Assembly (NCBI GenBank): GCA_947311175.1
Contig: CAMZKK010000036.1
Location: 1-6,968 of the forward strand
Direction: 5' to 3'
Source: an uncultured Planctomycetota bacterium
GTDB lineage: Bacteria > Planctomycetota > SZUA-567 > JAFGNG01
DNA: 6,968 bases
This document shows positions 1-5,615 of this stretch, piece by piece. A program made the position numbers and the translations under genes. The first letter of the stretch is position 1. Each line of letters opens with the position of its first letter. The notes under the pieces are model-generated. The model was not told where the DNA came from. It worked only from the letters and a program-made list of their open reading frames with translations, and ran no database searches.

Positions 1-108
1 CATATCTTGTTCCACAAAGCCCCTTTGCGTGTCCAACCTGTTTCGCTCCTTTTAGAATTTCTTATATGCCATGCGATTTTATTCAAAATTATTTCTATGG
101 CGTTTAAA

Positions 109-114
109 ATTATA
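109..114 (-). promoter_or_regulatory. Possible -10 element reading off the left edge
   Basis: On the minus strand this is a perfect TATAAT, just past the tRNA-Thr terminator, pointing at whatever lies left of the window. No good -35 sits 16-18 bases upstream (about 132-137 reads AGGTTT). The surrounding 12 bases, TTGTATAATTTT, also occur upstream of the methyltransferase gene. In DNA this AT-rich a lone -10 match is weak evidence. Confidence 0.25.
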
Positions 115-129
115 CAAGAGGTTAAACAA

Positions 130-158
130 AAAAACCTTGAGCAAATCTCAAGGTTTTT
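130..158 (-). terminator. Intrinsic terminator after tRNA-Thr
   Basis: A perfect 12-bp inverted repeat (AAAAACCTTGAG, 130-141, against CTCAAGGTTTTT, 147-158) encloses a 5-base loop. Read on the minus strand, the stem is followed by a run of seven T. It lies 7 bases beyond the 3' end of the leftward tRNA gene, where its terminator is expected. The plus-strand reading also ends in T residues, so it may work in both directions. Confidence 0.85.
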
Positions 159-165
159 AAAATTC

Positions 166-241
166 TGGAGCCACCTATCCGACTCGAACGGATGACCTGC
201 GGTTTACAAAACCGCTGCTCTACCAACTGAGCTAAGGTGGC
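166..241 (-). tRNA. tRNA-Thr (anticodon UGU)
   Basis: The minus strand folds into a complete 76-base cloverleaf. The acceptor stem pairs GCCACCT with AGGTGGC, followed by discriminator base T and an encoded CCA. The D arm carries AGCTCAGTTGGTAGAGC. The anticodon stem GCGGT/ACCGC encloses TTTGTAA, giving anticodon TGT, which reads ACA and other threonine codons. The T arm is ATCCG TTCGAGT CGGAT. It is a stand-alone gene with its own promoter-like sequence upstream and a hairpin terminator downstream. Nothing looks degenerate. The anticodon supports threonine; identity elements were not tested further. Confidence 0.97.
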
Positions 242-261
242 ATAAATGTCAAGAATGTTAA

Positions 262-289
262 ACTATGTAAATCGGCTAATGATTGTCAA
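262..289 (-). promoter_or_regulatory. Putative sigma-70-type promoter of tRNA-Thr
   Basis: On the minus strand a perfect TTGACA (-35, 284-289) is followed by a 16-base spacer and CATAGT (-10, 262-267; four of six matches to TATAAT). Transcription would begin about 13 bases before the mature tRNA 5' end. A second copy of the 10-mer ATTCTTGACA lies at 247-256, between this promoter and the tRNA. Confidence 0.5.
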
Positions 290-324
290 GAATAAATTGA
301 CTATTTTTGATTTTTGAAGATAAA

Positions 325-1107
325 CTACCATTCAACTTCATCATACCTGTTTTCCCATTTGGTATTGCCTATTAGGGTTGAGATGCGGTCTATAAATAAT
401 CTTTTTACTGAACTAATTAATAATTTAGATGATTTAATTATTCCTGGTTGTCTTTTGTATCCGCGAATAATTTTTGCAGGAAAAGGTTTTTCTCCTCTTG
501 CTGATAATTTTTTAATTATTGCCATTCCGGTTGCACCATAATGGATTTCGAGAAAAAGGTTATCTTGATTTGCATAGAAAAATTCTTTTACCGCTTTTAA
601 ATCTCCGGCAAGGTCTTGATAGGTTGAAGCACTTGGCTTAAATCCATCCGGACTACATGCATATGGATCAACATCGTGGAGAGTGATATATCCTCCTTCG
701 TTTACATATTCATACCAATTCATAAGTTGTTTACTAACATGTTCATAGGTATGAAGACTGTCAATATGGAGAATATCTATCCCATTTTTTAGAATTTCTG
801 CTTGAGTTATAATATAATCAACAAGCAAATCATCTGATTTAATAAACTGCCAATTATTTGAGATTGCGACATCTGAGCGATCTTCGATATCAACCGAAAC
901 CATAAAACCATTATTTTTTTCACATTCTGTTAGCAATAATGAAGTCGAGGTTCCCTCACAGGTTCCAAGTTCAAGAATGGTTGGTTTTTCGAAATTATTG
1001 ACCAAATCAGCAATCATGCAGTGATGAGTTGCAACCTTGCCATTAATTCCTTTTATTCCAACGTTTTTTCTCTGTTCTTTTGGGTTTTTGTATTTGAATT
1101 TAGCCAT
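325..1107 (-). CDS. Class I SAM-dependent methyltransferase (Methyltransf_24/CmcI-like)
   Basis: A predicted 260-residue cytoplasmic protein. It has a Rossmann-type SAM-binding core: motif I ELGTCEGTST (residues 46-55), an acidic strand end VSVDIED (70-76), then HIDSLHTYEHV (114-124) and GGYITLHDVDPY (138-149). The IDSxHxYxxV and LHDVD pattern is typical of the Methyltransf_24/cephalosporin-hydroxylase-like group, whose members often act on sugars or small molecules and are common in glycan clusters; the pattern suggests metal assistance through H144, D145 and D147. The last 60 residues form a basic tail outside the core fold. I chose the ATG at 1105-1107 because GAGG lies five bases upstream (1113-1116); an in-frame ATG at 1134 would add nine residues without such a site. 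The gene stands alone and no terminator is visible before the tRNA. The substrate cannot be told from the sequence. Confidence 0.85.
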   Translation of the reverse strand: MAKFKYKNPKEQRKNVGIKGINGKVATHHCMIADLVNNFEKPTILELGTCEGTSTSLLLTECEKNNGFMVSVDIEDRSDVAISNNWQFIKSDDLLVDYIITQAEILKNGIDILHIDSLHTYEHVSKQLMNWYEYVNEGGYITLHDVDPYACSPDGFKPSASTYQDLAGDLKAVKEFFYANQDNLFLEIHYGATGMAIIKKLSARGEKPFPAKIIRGYKRQPGIIKSSKLLISSVKRLFIDRISTLIGNTKWENRYDEVEW

Positions 1108-1135
1108 TTTTACCTCAAATTTAATAATATACAAA

Positions 1136-1141
1136 ATTATA
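1136..1141 (-). promoter_or_regulatory. Putative -10 element of the methyltransferase gene
   Basis: A perfect TATAAT on the minus strand, 28 bases upstream of the chosen start codon. No convincing -35 is present; the nearest candidate is TTGTAG at 1161-1166 with a long 19-base spacer. The flanking 12-mer TTGTATAATTTT is shared with the site near base 110. Confidence 0.35.
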
Positions 1142-1233
1142 CAAAAAACATTTATTAAAACTACAACTTTTAATAAAAAAACTATGTCATAAATTAGTAA
1201 TTTTATTTTATTAAAAACATAGCATTTCTTTAC

Positions 1234-1261
1234 TTGACAACATTATTTATATTAGTAGTAT
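1234..1261 (+). promoter_or_regulatory. Putative sigma-70-type promoter of the flavin oxidoreductase gene
   Basis: A perfect TTGACA (1234-1239), a 16-base spacer and TAGTAT (1256-1261; four of six matches to TATAAT). Transcription would start near 1267, giving a leader of about 80 bases that contains a small hairpin next to the ribosome-binding site. Confidence 0.5.
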
Positions 1262-1315
1262 TTTAACCTTACTTGATTACCTATAAGTATTTATTTTTAG
1301 TGTTGTTAATTTTAT

Positions 1316-1331
1316 CACAATTGGATTTGTG
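1316..1331 (+). repeat. Short inverted repeat just upstream of the ribosome-binding site
   Basis: CACAA (1316-1320) and TTGTG (1327-1331) are perfect inverted arms around a 6-base loop. GTTAA (1305-1309) and TTAAC (1332-1336) could extend the structure around a bulge. The downstream arm ends only a few bases before the Shine-Dalgarno sequence TGGAG (1337-1341). It could be an operator or a translation-modulating hairpin, or chance in AT-rich DNA. Confidence 0.3.
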
Positions 1332-1346
1332 TTAACTGGAGTTTTG

Positions 1347-2444
1347 ATGTCAGACGTTAATAGTCAAAATTGTATGCCTAAATTGGTTATTGGTGATTTA
1401 GAAATAAACAAACCAATCATACAAGGTGGTATGGGATTAGGAGTTTCTCTTGCAGGATTGGCTTCTGCAGTCGCTAATGAAGGTGGAGTAGGGGTTATCT
1501 CAGCTGTTGGGATTGGGATGTTTGATTCTGAATTTAAATCTAATCCCTTGCAAGCAAATCTTAAATGTTTACGGGAAGAGATTATCAAGGCAAGAGGAAT
1601 GACTGATGGTGTTTTAGGATTTAATATTTTAATCGCTATCTCTAATCATACCGACTACATTAGAGTTGCTCAAGAGGCAGGAATAGATATGGTGTTTACA
1701 GGGGCAGGTCTTCCACTTGATGTTCCTGGCTGTTTGAATCCTGATGTTAAAAGGCCGAAATTAGTACCAATTGTTTCAGGTGGACGGGCAGCCGCAATGA
1801 TATGTCGTCGGTGGAAAAAAAGACATGGTTTTGTTCCTGATGCATTTGTGGTTGAAGGGCCTCTTGCTGGCGGACATCTTGGTTTTTCAAAAGAAGAAAT
1901 CAGTGACCCGAAATGTTCGCTTGATAATATATTGGTTGATGTCCTTGAGAGTATAAAAGATATTGAGTCAAATTACGGACAATCAATTCCTGTAATTGCT
2001 GCCGGTGGAATTTATACAGGGAAAGATATAAAACGAGTATTAGAGCTTGGGGCATCAGGTGTTCAGATGGGGACAAGATTTGTTGCTACGGAAGAGTGTG
2101 ATGTATCTGATATCTTTAAGAAACTGTATGTTGAATGTAAAGAAGAAGATATCAGAATAATTGATAGCCCTATCGGGCTTCCGGGGAGAGTTATTAATAA
2201 TGCTTTCGTTGAAATGTTTTCAGGTAAACCTGATATAAAGGTTAAATGTCCATACGCATGTATCACTAGTTGTAAACGAGATAAAGCACTTTATTGTATT
2301 GCTGAGGCGTTATTGCATGCAAAGGTTGGAGATATGAAAGAAGGATTTGCGTTTGCCGGTGCGAATGCTTATCGAATTAAAGAAATTATCACTGTTCATG
2401 AATTGTTTGAACAGCTATGCAATGATTATTGTGCATCAAACTAA
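1347..2444 (+). CDS. NMO/FabK-family FMN-dependent oxidoreductase with a cysteine-rich tail
   Basis: A predicted 365-residue cytoplasmic flavoprotein with a TIM-barrel FMN domain. Family marks are QGGMG (residues 26-30), GPLAGGHLGF around H177 (the His conserved in nitronate monooxygenases and FabK), AAGGI (218-222) and GVQMGTRF (238-245), the last two forming the phosphate-binding end of the barrel. After the barrel comes an extension of about 60 residues with C301, C305, C309 and C317, then FAFAGANAYR (334-343); from memory this tail occurs in a clostridial-type subgroup of 'nitronate monooxygenases'. It may bind zinc or iron-sulfur (inference). The reaction could be nitronate oxidation or enoyl-ACP reduction; sequence alone does not decide. 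I chose the ATG at 1347 because TGGAG lies five bases upstream; an in-frame GTG at 1329 lacks one. The gene is followed 26 bases later by a small basic-protein gene. Confidence 0.88.
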   Translation: MSDVNSQNCMPKLVIGDLEINKPIIQGGMGLGVSLAGLASAVANEGGVGVISAVGIGMFDSEFKSNPLQANLKCLREEIIKARGMTDGVLGFNILIAISNHTDYIRVAQEAGIDMVFTGAGLPLDVPGCLNPDVKRPKLVPIVSGGRAAAMICRRWKKRHGFVPDAFVVEGPLAGGHLGFSKEEISDPKCSLDNILVDVLESIKDIESNYGQSIPVIAAGGIYTGKDIKRVLELGASGVQMGTRFVATEECDVSDIFKKLYVECKEEDIRIIDSPIGLPGRVINNAFVEMFSGKPDIKVKCPYACITSCKRDKALYCIAEALLHAKVGDMKEGFAFAGANAYRIKEIITVHELFEQLCNDYCASN

Positions 2445-2470
2445 ATAATATATTTATAAGGAGTAATGAA

Positions 2471-2581
2471 ATGGCAAGATCTAGAGTTAGACCAAAGGGT
2501 GTAAAAAGAGGAGAGGCAAGACGCAGAAGAATGAAAAAAGGTTCTGTGGTTGTAAAGAAAAGAGAGAACGCAGTTAGTTAA
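2471..2581 (+). CDS. Small, strongly basic 36-residue protein of unknown function
   Basis: A short open frame begins ATG at 2471 behind a strong AAGGAG (2459-2464, spacing about 6-7 bases) and ends TAA at 2581, about 20 bases before a terminator. This arrangement is what a real gene at the end of an operon shows. The product has 15 Lys/Arg and only two Glu; it starts MARSRVRPKGVKRGEARRRR and has no cysteine, histidine or aromatic residue. Such composition fits an RNA-binding or ribosome-associated protein, but I do not recognise the family. It is not clearly bL36, bL34 or bTHX. It is probably cotranscribed with the flavin oxidoreductase. A chance frame is unlikely given the ribosome-binding site and terminator placement. 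Confidence 0.75.
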   Translation: MARSRVRPKGVKRGEARRRRMKKGSVVVKKRENAVS

Positions 2582-2602
2582 ATTTAATAACTTTAAATTT
2601 AC

Positions 2603-2632
2603 GGGAAGGCTCTTTTGGCCTTCCCTTTTTTT
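2603..2632 (+). terminator. Intrinsic terminator after the small basic-protein gene
   Basis: GGGAAGGC (2603-2610) pairs perfectly with GCCTTCCC (2618-2625) across a 7-base loop, followed directly by seven T. It is much more GC-rich than its surroundings and ends the unit of flavin oxidoreductase plus small basic protein. Confidence 0.93.
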
Positions 2633-2646
2633 GTTTCATCTATTTG

Positions 2647-2674
2647 ACCTAAATTTCAACTAATGAATTTAGGT
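2647..2674. repeat. 9-bp inverted repeat upstream of the hemW promoter
   Basis: ACCTAAATT (2647-2655) and AATTTAGGT (2666-2674) are perfect inverted arms separated by 10 bases. No T-run follows, so it is unlikely to be a terminator. It lies 17 bases upstream of the putative -35 of hemW, where a dimeric regulator could bind. Confidence 0.4.
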
Positions 2675-2690
2675 TTATGGTTGTTTTGTC

Positions 2691-2719
2691 TTGAGTTCAT
2701 CTCTTAACATAAATACTAT
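2691..2719 (+). promoter_or_regulatory. Putative sigma-70-type promoter of the hemW unit
   Basis: TTGAGT (2691-2696; four of six matches to TTGACA), a 17-base spacer and TACTAT (2714-2719; four of six matches to TATAAT). Transcription would start near 2726, giving a short leader before the TTG start at 2753. It directly follows the terminator of the previous unit, which makes a new promoter here expected. Confidence 0.45.
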
Positions 2720-2752
2720 TTTAAAAGTAAATATTTGTTCTTGGAGAAAATC

Positions 2753-3874
2753 TTGCTTCGCCCATCACATCTTTATGTCCATCTACCTTTTTGTCGAAGA
2801 AAATGCAACTATTGTGATTTTGGCACTGTTAAATATCAAAAAGATTTGGTTGATGTCTATCTTGCTTCACTTGCCGAAGAAATGGAACAACGATGTAGTC
2901 ATTTATCGCCTTCGACAATTTATATTGGAGGTGGTACTCCAACAACGCTTAATGATTCTCAGTTAAATTTTCTATTTTCTTTAATTGAAAAGCTTGATTT
3001 AAGTTGTGTTGAAGAATTTACAATTGAGGCAAATCCGGGAACTGTATCAATCGAAAAATTAATGTTTTTATTTGATGCAGGAGTTAATCGAATATCTTTT
3101 GGCATTCAATCATTCAATGATGATGCATTGAGGTTGCTTGGTAGAATTCATACTTCAAAACAAGGACGTGCTGCAGTTGTCATGGCGAGAGAGGCAGGGT
3201 TTGAAAATATTTCTATTGATTTAATCAATTCATGGCCAGGGGAAACCTTAGATATGTGGTTAGCAGATATGCAAGTGGCAGTGAAGGTTTCTCCTGAGCA
3301 TATTAGTGCATATGGGCTTACATACGAAGAAGGAACCCCTCTTTATTGTTTGCAGAAAGAAGGGAGATTGCAACCTCTGAATATGGATGCAGAACGAGTT
3401 CTTTTTGATTTGATGGGAGACTTCTTACCAAGTGTAGGATATGAAAGATATGAAATTTCAGCTTTTGCAAAACGTGGTTATGAATCAAAGCATAATCTTT
3501 CATACTGGACAGGCAAAGAATATATTGGTGTTGGAGCTACGGCATGTTCGTATGTGAATAATGTTCGATTTACAAATTTTAGAAATCCTAATGAATATAT
3601 TCGTGCAATCACGGATTGTGCAACCGCTAGATGCTGGCAAGAAGAATTAACTCCTGAACATAGAGCAAGGGAGAGAGCAGTTATAAATTTTCGTCTAACC
3701 TCAGGAATAAATATACATGAATTTGAATCTGATACCGGATTTTCTCTTTTAGAAATGGTTCAAAATAATGAATACTTGCTTAGAGATGGTTGGTTAGAGA
3801 TTGATGACGATAACATTCGATTGAGTAAGAAGGCACTGCCGATTGCAGATTCAATATTGCAGGAGTTAATTTAG
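2753..3874 (+). CDS. hemW: HemW-like radical SAM protein (heme chaperone)
   Basis: A predicted 373-residue cytoplasmic radical SAM protein. CRRKCNYCDF gives the [4Fe-4S]-binding C14, C18 and C21; F23 stands where coproporphyrinogen dehydrogenase HemN has a fourth cysteine, which favours HemW. GGGTPT (59-64), EANPGT (92-97), RISFGIQSF (113-121) and HNLSYWTGKEYIGVG (247-261) are further family marks, and the C-terminal part matches the HemN_C region. HemW proteins bind heme and deliver it to respiratory enzymes; they are often misnamed coproporphyrinogen oxidases. I chose the TTG at 2753 because TTGGAG lies six bases upstream (2741-2746). A TTG at 2735 would add six residues without a ribosome-binding site, and no ATG is nearby. 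The segment DLINSWPGET (156-165) differs slightly from the common DLMYGLPGQT. The stop codon overlaps the next start by one base. Confidence 0.93.
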   Translation: MLRPSHLYVHLPFCRRKCNYCDFGTVKYQKDLVDVYLASLAEEMEQRCSHLSPSTIYIGGGTPTTLNDSQLNFLFSLIEKLDLSCVEEFTIEANPGTVSIEKLMFLFDAGVNRISFGIQSFNDDALRLLGRIHTSKQGRAAVVMAREAGFENISIDLINSWPGETLDMWLADMQVAVKVSPEHISAYGLTYEEGTPLYCLQKEGRLQPLNMDAERVLFDLMGDFLPSVGYERYEISAFAKRGYESKHNLSYWTGKEYIGVGATACSYVNNVRFTNFRNPNEYIRAITDCATARCWQEELTPEHRARERAVINFRLTSGINIHEFESDTGFSLLEMVQNNEYLLRDGWLEIDDDNIRLSKKALPIADSILQELI

Positions 3875-5556
3875 TGAAAAAACTATTCTTGTTAGCGTGG
3901 ATGTTTTATTTTTGCTGGGTATTAATGGTCTCTGCCTTAGATTCTAATATAAAGGTGAAACAAAATTTGTTGCAGAGCATTAAACTTGAGGATGAAAGAA
4001 AATATGAAGTAGAAATAACTTTTAAAGTAGGTGGTTGTAATATTCCTGTGTATGTAAAGATTATTGATGATAAAGGCAGGGATGTGCTTTCTCAAATAAA
4101 TGGTTTTAGATTTGTTGCAAACAGAAAGGCTGTTTTTCTTTTAAAAAATGGATTATATAGAATTATTGTCTCTGCCGGACCACGCTATACAATACACAAG
4201 GAAATTATTAAAGTATCTGGTGGGGGAATTAAAAAAGAAATAAAATTAGAAGAATTTTTTGCAATGTCTAAAGATAATTGGGTGATTTGTGATCCGTTTG
4301 TTGAGGATGATTCAGCATATACCCCAAAATTTTTTCTTGAAAACATTATCTCTAGGATGGATGCTTCAGGTGTAGATTTTTGTGGCGTTGAAAGTTTTCC
4401 AATTGTTAAGAAAAAAAACTTCAAGAGTGAATCTTTGTTAAAAAAACAACTTAATAGAATCTTTTTATCTAAGGCATTTTACAATAAACGTATTACTTCG
4501 ATAAGCACTAATCGAAGAATTGAGGATGTCGGCTCGACAGATATTAAATACGGGATTTTTGAATTAAAAAATCGTAAAAAGCAGGTGAATTATTGGTCGA
4601 AAAATGATGCTGATAAGGACTTCTTTTATCTTGTCTCGTCAGGGCCACATTTTGATGCCATAGATATTTCTGTTTCCAAATTCAATAGAAGTTTATGGTA
4701 TACCTTGCTTAATTTAGGGTTTAGATTACCGGCTGTTTCGGGTGGACCGAAAAAAACATCATCACCAAATATCTATCCAGAAGCGACAATGTATTTGTCC
4801 AAAGATAATTATGAAAATAAGGATTCATTGATTGATATTATTAAAAAAGGAAACAGTTGTGTCGGAAATGGTCCTTTTGTGTCATTTAAAATTGATGGAA
4901 AATCATCTGGCGATATATTGAAAATAACTAAGAAAATGCGGAATTTAAGTTTTAATGCATTTTCGTCATCAGCCTATAACGACAGTATTAGAAAAATTGA
5001 TATTATATATAATGGCAAAGTAATTAGAGCGTTTAAAGGGGAGAAAAACCAACGAAGTTTAAACGGTAAATATTCTCTGTCTCTTGATTCACCAGGGTGG
5101 GTAATTGTCAAGTATAGGGGGAATGATTCATCTTTTTGGGCAATTGCAAATCCTATTTATGTTGGCTATAATATAGAACCTATGGGCAGAAAATTAACTA
5201 CTCGAATCTCAATTAAGGCCTTTTCCGACAAACACCCCGTTCCGTGCTTAATTGAAGTATGGGATAAAAATGCCATGCTTGGGCGATTTACAATTCCTGA
5301 AACCGGTAAATTGTTGACCTTTCCTTCTACTTCAATTATTGAAGTTTTTGATATGAATGGTAATAGAGTAAATGAATTTTCTATCTTTAATGCCTCAGGA
5401 GCTGGGCACTATGTAGATAATATTGCAAAAAATAACAGCACTCTTATTGATGGATTATTGTCAGTTGTTGAATATCAAAAAATAGCAAAATTACTGGCTG
5501 TGGCAAATGTTGAAGTTGATATTGTTAGGTCTAAATCCAACAATAATCACCCATAG
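3874..5556 (+). CDS. Secreted CehA/McbA-like protein, probably lacking the metal site
   Basis: A predicted 560-residue exported protein. Residues 1-21 form a signal peptide (MKKLFLL, a hydrophobic core, then VSA before the likely cut). Residues about 25-126 form a beta-rich domain ending in LYRIIVSAGPRYTIHKEIIKV, like the module before the PHP domain in CehA/McbA metallohydrolases. Residues about 131-340 follow the PHP-like region in order: DNWVICDPF, then LLNLGFRLPAVSGG (278-291), then GNSCVGNGPFVSFKIDG (326-342). The family's DLHxH and GSDxH motifs are replaced by ICDPF and VSGGP, so the usual metal ligands are missing. A further beta domain (343-430) with PGWVIVKY and a unique tail of about 130 residues follow. 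Start GTG at 3874 has AGGAG eight bases upstream and overlaps the hemW stop (TAGTG), implying translational coupling. It may bind rather than cleave a ligand; function is unknown. Confidence 0.75.
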   Translation: MKKLFLLAWMFYFCWVLMVSALDSNIKVKQNLLQSIKLEDERKYEVEITFKVGGCNIPVYVKIIDDKGRDVLSQINGFRFVANRKAVFLLKNGLYRIIVSAGPRYTIHKEIIKVSGGGIKKEIKLEEFFAMSKDNWVICDPFVEDDSAYTPKFFLENIISRMDASGVDFCGVESFPIVKKKNFKSESLLKKQLNRIFLSKAFYNKRITSISTNRRIEDVGSTDIKYGIFELKNRKKQVNYWSKNDADKDFFYLVSSGPHFDAIDISVSKFNRSLWYTLLNLGFRLPAVSGGPKKTSSPNIYPEATMYLSKDNYENKDSLIDIIKKGNSCVGNGPFVSFKIDGKSSGDILKITKKMRNLSFNAFSSSAYNDSIRKIDIIYNGKVIRAFKGEKNQRSLNGKYSLSLDSPGWVIVKYRGNDSSFWAIANPIYVGYNIEPMGRKLTTRISIKAFSDKHPVPCLIEVWDKNAMLGRFTIPETGKLLTFPSTSIIEVFDMNGNRVNEFSIFNASGAGHYVDNIAKNNSTLIDGLLSVVEYQKIAKLLAVANVEVDIVRSKSNNNHP

Positions 5557-5615
5557 TGACACAGTCATGGATTGAACTTGCCTTAGATTAATTTTGTATC
5601 ATTACAGATTTAATT

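Noticed and set aside
7..195. 62-residue plus-strand open frame
   Set aside because: It runs through the tRNA terminator and into the tRNA-Thr gene on the opposite strand, with a typical spurious ending from tRNA sequence and no ribosome-binding site.
314..541. 75-residue plus-strand open frame
   Set aside because: It lies antisense inside the methyltransferase gene, whose motifs are clear.
1364..1588. 74-residue minus-strand open frame
   Set aside because: It is a proline- and serine-rich shadow of the glycine-rich flavin oxidoreductase start.
2735..2752. Longer HemW start at TTG 2735
   Set aside because: It has no ribosome-binding site, whereas TTGGAG is well placed for the TTG at 2753.
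2691..2966. 91-residue plus-strand frame starting upstream of hemW
   Set aside because: It begins without a ribosome-binding site and overlaps hemW in another frame, across the radical SAM cysteine motif.
5557..5615. Terminator between the convergent CehA-like and GNAT genes
   Set aside because: Only an imperfect TTAGATTAA/TTAATTCTAA pairing with a bulge and no T-run is present; too weak to annotate.
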